A model generated the notes under the pieces. The model searched no databases. It was given only the letters and a program-made list of their open reading frames with translations, and was not told the DNA's origin. A stretch of 64,000 bases of DNA from assembly GCA_965262505.1 (NCBI GenBank), contig CBDHFM010000030.1, positions 5,146,001-5,210,000 of the forward strand, in the 5' to 3' direction. Made by a program: the position numbers and the translations under genes. Below are positions 48,714 to 57,869 of the stretch, piece by piece; position 1 is the stretch's first letter; every line of letters begins with the position of its first letter. The stretch comes from JACPPO01 sp965262505 (lineage in GTDB: Bacteria > Acidobacteriota > Vicinamibacteria > Vicinamibacterales > UBA2999).

Positions 48714-48953
48714 ATGCGGACCGAGGGCGAAACGATCAGGGCAATTCGAGAGGCTGTTAGGCGAGGGAGACTCGCACAGCCTTTTAGGGCTAGAGCTGTT
48801 ACTGCGGTAGGGATCGACTACGCGGAGAGGTTCCTACAGAAACACTGCGACGATCGGCCAGATACGTCCATGACCTGGCTATTCGACCGCGTTGGCCGCG
48901 GGCTGTACCAGTTGACGCCATCACAGCAGAGACTCGCAGATGACGGATTCTGA
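48714..48953 (+). CDS. Uncharacterised small protein
   Basis: A 79-residue protein from ATG 48714 (GTG 48708 is possible). It looks like a small winged-helix or repressor-like fold: 'EGETIRAIREAVRRGRLAQPF', then 'VGIDYAERFLQKHCDD' and a C-terminal 'GRGLYQLTPSQQRL' that resembles the wing of HTH proteins. I recognise no named family. It ends just before the Tat-type thiamine-diphosphate enzyme gene on the same strand. Confidence 0.55.
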   Translation: MRTEGETIRAIREAVRRGRLAQPFRARAVTAVGIDYAERFLQKHCDDRPDTSMTWLFDRVGRGLYQLTPSQQRLADDGF

Positions 48954-49032
48954 AAGGAGCCCACTACCAATATTCAGCTCACGGACCCCCAAGAGCGGAA
49001 CCGGGAGCCTGACAACCGGAAGGAGAGCAACC

Positions 49033-49567
49033 GTGGCGAAATCCACAAAGAATCCAGTCAACCGTCGAGGGTTTCTGAAAGGGGCGGCGGCCGGCGCGGC
49101 CGCGGGCACGGTGGCGCTGGTTGCTCCGGTCTCCGGCGCGCAGCAGGCTCCCGCGGTGCCGCCGCGGGGCAGTGCTCCGACGCCGTCGGCTGCCGCGCTG
49201 GCGGCTGAAACGGAGCCGGTGGCGGTGGAGGTTGCCGAGGGCTTGACGGTCGAGAACGCCGGGTCGGATTTCATGGTGGATGTCTTCAAATCGCTCGGGT
49301 TTGAATACATCGCCTCCAACCCCGGGTCGAGCTTCCGCGGGCTGCAGGAGTCGTTCATCACCTACGGCAAGAACCAGGGTCCGGAGTGGCTGACCTGCTG
49401 CCACGAAGAATCGTCGGTTGCCCTCGCCGAGGGCTATTTCCGAGGGTCCGGCAAACCGATGATGGTCATGGCCCACGGGACCGTGGGGTTGCAGCACGCC
49501 GCGATAACCGTCTACAACTCGTTCGTTTCGCGGATTCCGGTCTACATCGTGCTCGGCAATGCCCTGG
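49033..49567 (+). pseudogene. Thiamine-diphosphate enzyme, 5' part (split by IS)
   Basis: From GTG 49033, with AGGAG upstream, the gene encodes a Tat signal ('NRRGFLKGAAAGAAAGTVAL', residues 10-29). The N-terminal TPP-binding (pyrimidine) domain follows: 'YIASNPGSSFRGLQESFI', 'CCHEESSVALAEGYFRGSGK' with the activating Glu, and 'VYIVLGNAL'. At 49567 it is broken by an IS. The code resumes at 50962. The family includes acetolactate synthase- and benzoylformate decarboxylase-like enzymes; an exported version is characteristic of a few soil and marine lineages. Confidence 0.88.
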
Positions 49568-50961
49568 CAGTCCTTTCCAATCCAGAAATGAGCCTGAAGC
49601 GGATCGATGAGCCGGACATGTCAGGCAGCCGGGTCAATAGACCGGAATAGCCGTGCGCGTGCCTCGTGCAGGGCGCGCGCGGCATCATTGTCGCTCAGGG
49701 CGAAGGCGACGGCGTCGAGCTGTTGGAAGGTGGTCCCCGGGGTGAGGTAGACGGCGGCCTCGGGGAGCGACTTGAGCTTCTCATAGGGCGTCATGATGTC
49801 GGCGTCGCGGTAGCGCTTGCGGCGGCGGCCCTTGGCGTCGACGGTCTCGGAGGGGAAGAAGCAGGGCCGGTGGAAGTTGAGATAGGGCGAGAGGACGTTC
49901 TGGGTGAAGTCGTTGACGCGTTGGGCGTGGCGGCTGGGGATGTGGCCGTAGCCGAGGTGCTTGCGGACGACCGAGCCGTTCTTGCTCTCGACGAGGGCGT
50001 TGTCGTTGGTGTGTCGGGCTCGGGACTTGGTGAACTCGTCGATGTGGAGGGCTTCGAGCAGCGCGGCGACGGTGCGGTTGACGTATTCCGAGCCGTTGTC
50101 GGAGTGAAAGCCGTGGAGGGTGAAGGGGAAGGCTCGGAGCAGGGCGCTGAGGACCGGCGCCAGGCACGCGGCATGGAGGTGCTCGACCGAGCCGATGAAC
50201 TGGAACTGGGTGACCTCGTCCACCAAGTTCACGTGGTACAGGCCTTTCAGGTCATCCAGATCGGCTTGGTGGACGGAATCGACCCGGACATAGCCGGGGC
50301 GCCCGAACGGCGTCGGCCGACGGCGCTCGCCAATGGCGACCTGGACTGGGCGCGTCCGGGTGGAGGTGGTTCCGCGGCGCCGTTGATACGTGGTCGAGTG
50401 CCGCAGGTTGTAGAGGTGGCCGGTGGAGATGCCGGCCAGGCGTTCGAACCGGCGGTCGCCAAAGCGATGGTAGGCGCGCGCACAGAGCTTGCGCGTGGCC
50501 GGCCCGGACAAGGTGCCGTGGAGCCGGTCGAGCTCGGCGAGAAGCCCGATGTCGATGCTCGTGTAGCGGCGGGGGAACGGCCGTCGGGGCGCCCCGCGGC
50601 GGTCGGCGATGCTCCCGGTGACCCGATGCTGGGCCAACAACCGGGTGAGTTGGGCGCGCGACAGCCCGGTCACCTTGGCCAGAAAACATCGGAGCAGACC
50701 CTTCTCAGCCTTCCCTTGGTGGACATAGTCGAACCGGCCCAGGGTCTGCTCGATGAACCCATAGGCCGCAGCTCGAGTCGCCACGACCAGGTCGACCTCC
50801 TGGTTGCCCTCAAGGAACTCCCGAACGTGCTGCAAGGTCCGTAGCCGGTCGGTGTGGAGCGTCACGATCATCCTCCGATGATCCACGACCCAGCTCCCCT
50901 TCAGGCTCATGTGTCGTTGGAAACAATCCCCCCTTCAGGCTCATGTCTCATTGGAAGAGAC
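49568..50961 (-). mobile_element. Integrase-core IS inserted in the thiamine-diphosphate enzyme gene
   Basis: About 1.39 kb. Inside both ends the motif ATGAGCCTGAAG follows TTCCAAT, giving imperfect inverted repeats. On the right side the motif occurs twice in tandem (complement of about 50906-50929 and 50935-50957). The surrounding gene reads CTGG before the element and TTGG after it, which suggests a 4-base target duplication with one change. The family resembles the large integrase-type IS often left unclassified (ISNCY/IS481-like). Confidence 0.8.
49621..50910 (-). CDS. Integrase-core transposase
   Basis: A 429-residue transposase with a helix-turn-helix N-terminal half ('VTGLSRAQLTRLLAQHRVTG') and an rve core. 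The first Asp is in 'YVRVDSVHQADLDD', the second in 'LHGFHSDNGSEYVN' and the Glu in 'DNALVESKNGSVVRKHLGY'. A C-terminal 'RDADIMTPYEKLKSLPEAAVYL' (about residues 365-386) is typical of this subgroup. The frame is intact, so the element may still move. It is transcribed against the interrupted gene. Confidence 0.9.
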   Translation of the reverse strand: MSLKGSWVVDHRRMIVTLHTDRLRTLQHVREFLEGNQEVDLVVATRAAAYGFIEQTLGRFDYVHQGKAEKGLLRCFLAKVTGLSRAQLTRLLAQHRVTGSIADRRGAPRRPFPRRYTSIDIGLLAELDRLHGTLSGPATRKLCARAYHRFGDRRFERLAGISTGHLYNLRHSTTYQRRRGTTSTRTRPVQVAIGERRRPTPFGRPGYVRVDSVHQADLDDLKGLYHVNLVDEVTQFQFIGSVEHLHAACLAPVLSALLRAFPFTLHGFHSDNGSEYVNRTVAALLEALHIDEFTKSRARHTNDNALVESKNGSVVRKHLGYGHIPSRHAQRVNDFTQNVLSPYLNFHRPCFFPSETVDAKGRRRKRYRDADIMTPYEKLKSLPEAAVYLTPGTTFQQLDAVAFALSDNDAARALHEARARLFRSIDPAA

Positions 50962-52359
50962 TTGGACGCCAATAATCGACGGCCGGGCGTGGAATGGAAT
51001 CACAGCGTCCAGGACGCGGCGGCGATGGTGCGCGACTTCATCAAGTGGGACGACACGCCGATCTCGCTGACGCATTTTGCCGAATCGGCCGTGCGCGCCT
51101 ACAAGATCGCCATGACGGTGCCGATGGCGCCGGTCATTCTGGTCGCTGACGGCGATCTCCAGGAACATGCCGCCGGAGACCGGTCGAAGCTGCGCATCCC
51201 GAAGCTGACGCTGACGAGCCCGCCGGCCGGCGACCCCGCGGCCGTGGCTGAAGTGGCCAGGTTGTTGGTGGGGGCCGAGAATCCCGTGATCCTAGCCGGT
51301 CGCGTTGCGCGGACCGAGCAGGGCATGGCGTTGATGATCGAGCTGGCGGAGACGCTCCAGGCGCCGGTGCAGGGGGGAGGGCGTGACATGCCCAATCGGC
51401 ATCCGCTGAGCGGCGGCGGCTCGGTCGCCAACGCGGATGTGATCCTGGCCCTGCAACTGGAGGATCTCTGGGGCGCCACGCACGCTTTCCGCGACCAGCA
51501 GGAGCGCTCCTACCGCCCTCGCACGAGACCGGGCGCCAGAGTAATTAGCATCAGCTCGAAGGACCTGTACACGAAGAGCAACTACCAGGACTTTCAGCGC
51601 TACGCGGAGGTCGACATGGCCATCGCCGCCGACGCGGAGGCGACGCTGCCCTCATTGATCGAAGTCTGCAAGAGATTGATCACCGGAGATCGGCGGCGGG
51701 TCTTCGAGGAGCGCGGAGCGCGAATCGCGGCCGCGAACGCCCGGGCGCTGGAGCGAGCACGCACGGAGGCAACGTACGGGTGGAATGCCAGCCCGATCAG
51801 TACCGCCAGGATGTCGATGGAGGTGTGGGACGCGGTCAGGAACAAGGACTGGACCTTGCTCGACGGGCGCGTCGGTCCGTTGTGGAACATCGACAAGTTC
51901 TATCGGACGGCGGGCGGCGGCGGTGCGGCCGCTTCCGGTACCGCTCTGCCCACGTCTGTCGGCACGGCGCTCGCGCACCGGCCGTTCGGCCGGCTCGCGG
52001 TCGCTATTCAGAATGACGGCGATCTCATGTATGCCCCTGGCGCCTTGTGGACCGCCGCCCACCACAGGATTCCGTTGCTGCTCGTCATGCACAACAACCG
52101 TGCCTATCACCAGGAGGCGATGCACATTCAGCGCATGGCCAACCGGCGCCAGCGCGCCGTGGAGGCGGCGTCGGAGGGGGTCGGCACGATGATTACCGAT
52201 CCCAACATCGACTACGCGACGCTTGCCCGAAGCATGGGCCTGTACGGTGAAGGGCCGATCACCAATCCCAACGATCTGGGCCCTGCGTTGCGGCGCGCCG
52301 TGGAGCGTGTCGAGCGCGGCGAAACGGCGTTGGTGGATGTCGTGACCCAACCTCGATAG
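50962..52359 (+). pseudogene. Thiamine-diphosphate enzyme, 3' part (split by IS)
   Basis: Resumes in frame as 'DANNRRPGVEWNHSVQDAAA' and runs through the central domain ('NPVILAGRVARTEQGM') to the C-terminal TPP-binding domain ('VAIQNDGDLMYAPGALW', then 'VMHNNRAYHQEAM'). The GDx(25-30)NN cofactor motif is therefore intact. Together with the 5' part it would give a protein of about 645 residues. Without the IS the reading frame is restored, so the interruption is recent. Confidence 0.88.
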
Positions 52360-52405
52360 GAAGAACAAGGAGTCTGGCTATGGTCCGATTCGGAGGCTAC
52401 CGGTA

Positions 52406-52566
52406 GGTTCCTGAGGTGAATCGCTCCACAAACTCGCGCACCTCCTCCAGCTCGGTCGCGGAGAGCCCTCCGGGGGGCATGTTGCGGTCGATCAACAGTC
52501 GCTGAACGAGGATGTGACTCCCGGTGCGGAGCCATTCGACGAGTTCCCGTTCGGACCCGGTGGGGA
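52406..52566 (-). pseudogene. C-terminal fragment of a cytochrome-c-like protein
   Basis: About 53 codons ending 'NMPPGGLSATELEEVREFVE' plus 'RFTSGTYR' and a stop at 52406. This is the usual final helix and Met-ligand region of a class-I cytochrome c ('NMPPGGL'). No CxxCH motif lies upstream in frame and a stop blocks it, so the gene is truncated. Evidence is motif likeness only. Confidence 0.5.
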
Positions 52567-52601
52567 GTCTCGGTTGAGGTTGGTTCTAAGCCGGGGGTAA
52601 C

Positions 52602-52636
52602 GAGCCCTGTCCGGCGTTTCGGCCGGACGGGGCTTC
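52602..52636 (-). terminator. Hairpin terminator after the secreted FAH-fold gene
   Basis: GAGCCCTGTCCGG pairs with CCGGACGGGGCTTC around an eight-base loop, a 13-pair stem with one wobble and one bulge. It lies about 70 bases beyond the stop of the gene ending at 52706. No U-tract follows, so termination may be Rho-assisted or bidirectional. Confidence 0.6.
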
Positions 52637-52705
52637 CCTGTGTCAGTGCTCGCGAACATCCCTCGTCACGCTCGGCGCAGGGAAACGCCAAAGCGGGGTG
52701 GGGCG

Positions 52706-53866
52706 TTAGGGCTCGTCCCGGTAGGTGTTGATCGGCGGAAGGTGAGCGCCGCTCAGGTCGCCCGGCAGCGGCTCCCCGGCCACCACGGGCATCCTGATCG
52801 TGCCGATACCTTCGATCGTCGCCTCGACCACTTCTCCCGGCTGCAGATAGCCTGTCCGGGCGCCCGCGGCAAACGCGCCGGACGATGTGCCGCCCGATGT
52901 GCCGCTGTTCAGCACGTCGCCGGGGTACAGGGTGTTGATCGAGGATCCGTACTCAATCAGCTCCCAGAGGGAGTGGATCATGTCTCCGGCCTGCGCCTCC
53001 TGCACGGTCACCCCGTCGATGGTCAGTTGCTGATGAAGGCGTTCCATGGGATTGCCGTAGAATTCCTTCGGGACGATCCAGGGCCCCATGGGCGCGTGGG
53101 TTTCGTGTCCCTTTCCGACCAGCCAGTCCGGCCCCACCAACCCGGCGCCTCCCGGCGGGCGGCCACCGCGATCCGAGACGTCGATCGACACGACGTACCC
53201 GAAGATGTAATTCTCGGCCTCGTCCGCCGAGACGTAGCGGGCGGCACGGCCGATCACCGAGCCGAGTTCCACCTCCCAGTCGACCCGGTCACGGCCGGCG
53301 GGAATCACGATCTCCTCGCCGTTGCCGATCACGGCGCCGCGCGACGACTTGAGGAAGAGGTAGGGAACGCCGCGGTTGTCGCGCCGCTCCTGGTTGCTCG
53401 CCTCAAGCTCCGCCTCGTCGCAGCCCTCGCAGGCGTGGGTGTAGAAGTTGACGGCCGCGTTCAGGATCTTCCCGGGGTACAGGATCGGGGCGAGGAACCG
53501 AACATCCTCCACGCTGTGGATGAAGGAGGGCCCTTGGCCTGCAGTCAGTTGCCCGCTCTCCACGACGTGGTTCACGATCTCGTAGAGGCGGTACTTCAGG
53601 CCGTACTCGTATTGTCCAATGAGCTCGAGCATGTCCTCCGGCATGGTCAGTCTGACGTACGCCGGGTCGATTTCCAGGCTGCGGTTGGCCCGGTTGAGCT
53701 CAACGATGAGCTGCTCGCGGAGGACGAGGCCGACGATTGCCTGCCCATCGATGTTGAAGGTTCCGAGTGCGAACGGCTCGACGCTCTCCCTCGCCTGGGC
53801 GGAGGCGAGTGCTGGTGCCAGCGTCAGCATGAGCGCACCGACGAGGCTAATGGCGAACAGGCGCAT
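52706..53866 (-). CDS. Secreted fumarylacetoacetate-hydrolase-family enzyme
   Basis: A 386-residue protein with a clear signal peptide (residues 1-24, ending 'ALASAQA'). The FAH fold begins at about residue 125 ('RFLAPILYPGKILNAAVNFY'), with the metal-binding Glu pair and Asp seen in 'DWEVELGSVIGRAA' and 'FGYVVSIDVSDRGG'. A substrate/oxyanion segment ends 'LYPGDVLNSGTSGGT'. FAH enzymes cleave or decarboxylate beta-diketo acids. Export from the cytosol is unusual. A second FAH-fold gene is at the right edge of the window. Confidence 0.9.
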   Translation of the reverse strand: MRLFAISLVGALMLTLAPALASAQARESVEPFALGTFNIDGQAIVGLVLREQLIVELNRANRSLEIDPAYVRLTMPEDMLELIGQYEYGLKYRLYEIVNHVVESGQLTAGQGPSFIHSVEDVRFLAPILYPGKILNAAVNFYTHACEGCDEAELEASNQERRDNRGVPYLFLKSSRGAVIGNGEEIVIPAGRDRVDWEVELGSVIGRAARYVSADEAENYIFGYVVSIDVSDRGGRPPGGAGLVGPDWLVGKGHETHAPMGPWIVPKEFYGNPMERLHQQLTIDGVTVQEAQAGDMIHSLWELIEYGSSINTLYPGDVLNSGTSGGTSSGAFAAGARTGYLQPGEVVEATIEGIGTIRMPVVAGEPLPGDLSGAHLPPINTYRDEP

Positions 53867-54031
53867 AGGTTCTCCTCTCTGAATCTGACTTACGGGTAAG
53901 ACGGTTCGGCGGCTGTCACTCTACGCGCCCGATCTTGTGCTGTCAAGGCGAGCGACGCGGGATGGTGTCGCGTGGGCAGGATTCGGCGTGACCCCGCGTT
54001 CGGCAGGTGTTCTGGAACCGACACCATGCCG

Positions 54032-54955
54032 TCAGCATCTCTTGAGCACGACCAGACTCACGTCGTCGACAGGGTCCGCAAACGCCCTGAGGTCTTCAAT
54101 AATCGTGTGCACGATATCGGTAGCGGACAGGTGCTTTGCGCCGCGTAGCGTCTGCTCTAACCGGCCCTGAAAATAGGGCTCGTTCCCACGAGCGTGCTCC
54201 AGCAGCCCGTCGGAATGCAGCAGCAGGATGTCGCCAGCCCCCATGAGCATCCACTCATTCACTTCGTACCGATCCTTGAAACCCAGGACGCTGCGCTTGG
54301 CGTGGCGCTGGTCGACGACGTTCTGCGACGGGAACGTCCCCAGTGGGGGAAACGACGTGAAAGACTCGGGGCTTACCTCCATGAAGCGATCGTTCATCGC
54401 GGAGAAGATCGCAGGCGAAGGATGCCCCGCGGACAGGAAGCGAAACGTCGCGTCTTCGGAGATCTCCCCGTAGAGCATCGTGATGAACTTGTTCACAGAC
54501 GACGTTCGGTTGAACCGCTGGTTCAGATTCTCGAACAGCCGTCTCGTGATGCTGCCCGAGATGTCCAGTTCGTACAGGGCCCCCATGAGAAAGGCCTGAT
54601 GAAACATCGCCGCGAGCATGGCGTCGGTGCCCTGATGGCCGGCGACATCGATCAGCGCGATCCCGGCCTTCCGCCGGCAGCGCTCGAGGTTGCTGACGAT
54701 GTCCGGACGGCCTGCCTCACCGGCTTTCTTGATACGGGCGTCCAGGTCGTACCGTTTCTTGAAGTCCACGTAGATCAGGTGATCGCCTCCGGCGATGCCA
54801 TTCAGGGGAAGTACCCGACCGCAGACATCCATGCAGGCCAGCGACGGAACGCCGCCCGGCCGCGGAACGATGCCGCGGGCGATCTCCTCAAAGTTCCGCA
54901 GTTCAGCCGACAGTTTCTTGAAAGATCCGTCGACGTGCGACTCGATCGGGTTCAT
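54032..54955 (-). CDS. SpoIIE-type PP2C serine phosphatase
   Basis: A 307-residue protein from ATG 54955. The N-terminal helical segment (1-45) leads to a PP2C-like domain. Metal-binding Asp residues are in 'GGDHLIYVDF', 'GIALIDVAGHQGTDAMLAAM' and 'ILLLHSDGLLEHARG', and a last one in 'DPVDDVSLVVLK'. Such phosphatases act in partner-switching control of sigma factors, antagonising serine kinases. No kinase or anti-sigma antagonist is adjacent. There is no sensor domain, so control presumably comes through an unlinked partner. Confidence 0.88.
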   Translation of the reverse strand: MNPIESHVDGSFKKLSAELRNFEEIARGIVPRPGGVPSLACMDVCGRVLPLNGIAGGDHLIYVDFKKRYDLDARIKKAGEAGRPDIVSNLERCRRKAGIALIDVAGHQGTDAMLAAMFHQAFLMGALYELDISGSITRRLFENLNQRFNRTSSVNKFITMLYGEISEDATFRFLSAGHPSPAIFSAMNDRFMEVSPESFTSFPPLGTFPSQNVVDQRHAKRSVLGFKDRYEVNEWMLMGAGDILLLHSDGLLEHARGNEPYFQGRLEQTLRGAKHLSATDIVHTIIEDLRAFADPVDDVSLVVLKRC

Positions 54956-55117
54956 ACGATTCTCTCTACCGGACACCGACGTGACTGTGTATTTCGGACC
55001 ACTGAGCTATTGGAGAATAGCCAATTCCCTCCCTTCGCCGACGTGGGCATCTGCTGGTGCGGCGTGCTCCGATTTCGTCGGTCTAGTCAGTCAAGGAGGT
55101 TTCGGAGTGAAAGGGAG

Positions 55118-55157
55118 ACTCGAACCCCGATGGCCTTGCGGTTACCGGGGTTCGAGT
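55118..55157 (-). terminator. Perfect 12-base inverted repeat after the cold-shock gene
   Basis: ACTCGAACCCCG at 55118-55129 pairs with CGGGGTTCGAGT at 55146-55157 over a 16-base loop. It lies 10 bases past the stop of the cold-shock gene and is a likely transcript end. The left arm with its flank also looks like a tRNA T-arm on the minus strand (TTCGAGTCTCCC), so it may have come from a tRNA gene. There is no U-tract. Confidence 0.45.
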
Positions 55158-55167
55158 GTGGAGCAGG

Positions 55168-55371
55168 CTAGGCGGGTGTGACGTTCTCGGCGCGAGGGCC
55201 CTTCGGGCCCTCGCCGAGCGTAAACGTCACGCTGTCGCCTTCGCGCAATGAGTCGAATGGCGTGCTCGTGCATGCGGACTGGTGGAAGAAATATTCGACG
55301 CCGTCGGGCGCAGCGATGAAACCGAAGCCCTTTTCCGTGATGCGCTTGATCGTTCCAGTAGTAGATGACAT
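55168..55371 (-). CDS. Cold-shock domain protein
   Basis: A 67-residue single-domain OB-fold protein. RNP1 is 'KGFGFIAA' and RNP2-like 'EYFFHQSA', followed by 'GDSVTFTLGEGPKGPRAENV'. It binds single-stranded RNA or DNA and acts as a chaperone. I chose ATG 55371 because it gives the standard length and has a GGAC ribosome site upstream. The upstream leader is 190 bases or more, as is usual for cold-shock messages. Near the 3' end the coding sequence forms a perfect 8-base stem (GAGGGCCC and GGGCCCTC, 55194-55212). Confidence 0.95.
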   Translation of the reverse strand: MSSTTGTIKRITEKGFGFIAAPDGVEYFFHQSACTSTPFDSLREGDSVTFTLGEGPKGPRAENVTPA

Positions 55372-55687
55372 ACGTAAGTCCTTTGAGTCTAGTCGGCCGA
55401 AATAGGCCGTCGACGCGCGCCGGGTGGTTCCCGTCGAGGCACTGTCAAGTTGACGACGACAGTGCGTGTCTGCCTCCTCTGAGGCCGCGCGCCATCTTGT
55501 AGCTGCTTTGGTGAGGATTGGAGCTTGAGGTTCGGCAGAAGCCAAGAGAGTCAGCGGCAAGTCTCAGGAAAGTAGTTGGCCGCAGTTTACACCCTTTCGG
55601 AGGGTAGGTCCACGACGAACTTCACTACCGGCCGATCGAGGGGGGAGCGCCACCATCCGCGGCACAGTCCCCGTATAATCGGGCGCC

Positions 55688-57838
55688 ATGAGGACGATCC
55701 GTGTTCTCGCTGTGACGTCCGGGCTGTGCCTGACGCTGCTGGGGTGCACCGGGAACGATACTGACGACGCTGCCTCGGAGGACGACGTGGCCCGCACTGA
55801 AAACCCGTTTTTCTCTGAGAGCCCCTTGCCGTTCCAGTTCCCGCCGTTCGATCGAATCAACGAGAGTCACTATCGCCCGGCGTTCGAGCAGGGCATGGCA
55901 GCGCAGCTGGCGGAGATCGACGCCATCGCGAGCGCCGACGCGCCGCCGACGGTCGAGAACACGCTCATCGCCATGGAGCGGTCTGGCCAGCTCCTGAGGC
56001 GAGTGAGCAGCGTCTTCTTCGGGCTGTCGTCGGCGGATACCACGGACGGGCTGGATGAGATCGAAGCCGAGGTCGCCCCGAAGCTGTCGGCGCACCGGGA
56101 CCGGATTCGGCTCGACGATCGGCTGTTCGCGCGCGTGCGGGCGCTCTACGATGAACGGAACGCGCTCGATCTCGATCCCGAGACCCATCGCCTCGTCGAG
56201 GAGTACTACACCGATTTCGTCCGCGCGGGGGCCGCGCTGGCCGAGCCCGACAAGGAGCGGCTCAGGGCGATCAACGCGGAGCTGGCGGCGCTGCGAACCA
56301 CGTTCGCCCAGCACGTCCTGGCCGAGGTCAACGCGGCGGCAATCGTCGTGGACACGCGCGACGAACTCGCCGGCCTGACCGAGAACCAGATCGCGGCAGC
56401 CTCGGCGGCAGCGGCCGCGCGAGGTCTCGAGGGCAAGTTCGTGCTGCCGCTCCTCAACACCAGCGGCCAGCCGGCGCTGGCCTCGCTCGAGAGCCGCGCC
56501 CTTCGACGGCGAATCATGGAGGCGTCGCTGGCGCGAGGTCTCCATGGCGGAGAGTTTGACACCCGAGACACCGTGACGCGGACGGCGAGGCTCCGTGCCG
56601 AACGCGCGCAGTTGCTCGGGTACGCGACGCATGCGGACTACGTCATCGAGCGGCAAACGGCGCAGAAGGCCGACGCCGTGAACCAGCGGCTCGCCAGTCT
56701 CACCCCGCCGGCCGTGGCGAACGCGCGGCGTGAAGCCGCCGATCTCCAGGCCATGATCCAGACCGAGGGTGGAGACTTCGCTCTGGCGTCGTGGGACTGG
56801 GCGTACTACGCTGAGAAAGTGCGCGCCGACCGCTACGCGTTTGACCAGTCGCAGTTGCGCCCCTATTTCGAATTGAATCGCGTGCTGACCGACGGCGTCT
56901 TCTACGCCGCCGCACGGCTTTACGGGCTCAGGTTCGAGGAACGGCCAGACTTTCCCGTCTACCACCCCGACGTACGGACCTTCGAGGTGTTCGACGCCGA
57001 CGGTGCCCCGCTGGGGATCTTCCTGTGCGATTACTACGCCCGGCCCTCCAAGCGGGGTGGGGCGTGGGCGAGAGGGTATGCATCACAGTCGCGCCTGCTG
57101 GGCACGCAGCCGGTCGTGGCCAATCATCTCAATATACCCAGGCCACCCACGGGGGAGCCGACGCTGCTGACGCGCGACGAGGTCACGACGATGTTCCACG
57201 AGTTCGGCCACGCGCTGCATCATCTGTTCTCGGACGTGCGGTACCCGTATTTCGCGGGGACGTCGGTGCCGCGCGACTTCGTGGAGTACCCCTCGCAGGT
57301 GAACGAGATGTGGGCGACGTGGCCCGAGGTGCTCAGGAACTACGCCGTCCACTACGAAACCGGTGAGCCGATGCCGGCCGAGCTCCTCGACAAAGTGCTG
57401 GCCACCGAAGCGTTCAATCAGGGTTACGCGACCACCGAGTATCTTGCGGCCTCGCTGCTCGACATGGCGTGGCACCAACAGGCCCCGGACGAGGTGCCTT
57501 CCGCCGACGAGGTGGCCCGCTTCGAGGCGGCGGTCCTGAAGGCGGCCGGCGTGGCGCTCGACGTCGTTCCGCCGCGATACCGCAGCACGTATTTCCTGCA
57601 CATTTTCGACAACAACTATTCCGCGGGCTACTACTCCTACATCTGGAGCGAGGTGCTCGACGCCGACTCGGTCGAGTGGTTCAAGCAGAACGGCGGCCTG
57701 ACGCGCGACAACGGGGACCACTTCCGCGCGGCGCTGCTGTCGAAGGGCGGGTCCGTGGAGGCGATGGAGCTGTACCGGTTGTTCTCGGGCCGGGCTCCCG
57801 ACATTACGCCGCTCCTGGTGCGACGCGGCCTCAACTGA
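55688..57838 (+). CDS. M3-family peptidyl-dipeptidase, lipoprotein
   Basis: A 716-residue zinc peptidase of the Dcp/oligopeptidase A group. The N-terminus is a lipoprotein signal ('LCLTLLGC', Cys at about 19), so it is anchored on the periplasmic face. The zinc site HEFGHALHH is at about residue 503 and the third ligand Glu is within 'FVEYPSQVNEMW' about 28 residues later. The substrate-binding 'YYSYIWSEVLDAD' lies near the C-terminus. The structure is complete. It degrades short peptides, presumably in the envelope. It converges with the M56 gene, with 31 bases between stops. Confidence 0.93.
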   Translation: MRTIRVLAVTSGLCLTLLGCTGNDTDDAASEDDVARTENPFFSESPLPFQFPPFDRINESHYRPAFEQGMAAQLAEIDAIASADAPPTVENTLIAMERSGQLLRRVSSVFFGLSSADTTDGLDEIEAEVAPKLSAHRDRIRLDDRLFARVRALYDERNALDLDPETHRLVEEYYTDFVRAGAALAEPDKERLRAINAELAALRTTFAQHVLAEVNAAAIVVDTRDELAGLTENQIAAASAAAAARGLEGKFVLPLLNTSGQPALASLESRALRRRIMEASLARGLHGGEFDTRDTVTRTARLRAERAQLLGYATHADYVIERQTAQKADAVNQRLASLTPPAVANARREAADLQAMIQTEGGDFALASWDWAYYAEKVRADRYAFDQSQLRPYFELNRVLTDGVFYAAARLYGLRFEERPDFPVYHPDVRTFEVFDADGAPLGIFLCDYYARPSKRGGAWARGYASQSRLLGTQPVVANHLNIPRPPTGEPTLLTRDEVTTMFHEFGHALHHLFSDVRYPYFAGTSVPRDFVEYPSQVNEMWATWPEVLRNYAVHYETGEPMPAELLDKVLATEAFNQGYATTEYLAASLLDMAWHQQAPDEVPSADEVARFEAAVLKAAGVALDVVPPRYRSTYFLHIFDNNYSAGYYSYIWSEVLDADSVEWFKQNGGLTRDNGDHFRAALLSKGGSVEAMELYRLFSGRAPDITPLLVRRGLN

Positions 57839-57869
57839 GGAGAACCAAGCACGGGGCGAGGGCGCCTGT

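Noticed and set aside
55090..55160. Complete tRNA gene near the cold-shock gene
   Set aside because: Only a T-arm-like stretch is visible, with no acceptor pairing, anticodon arm or CCA; treated as an inverted repeat.
55625..56965. 446-codon minus-strand frame opposite the M3 peptidase
   Set aside because: Antisense shadow of an intact peptidase gene.
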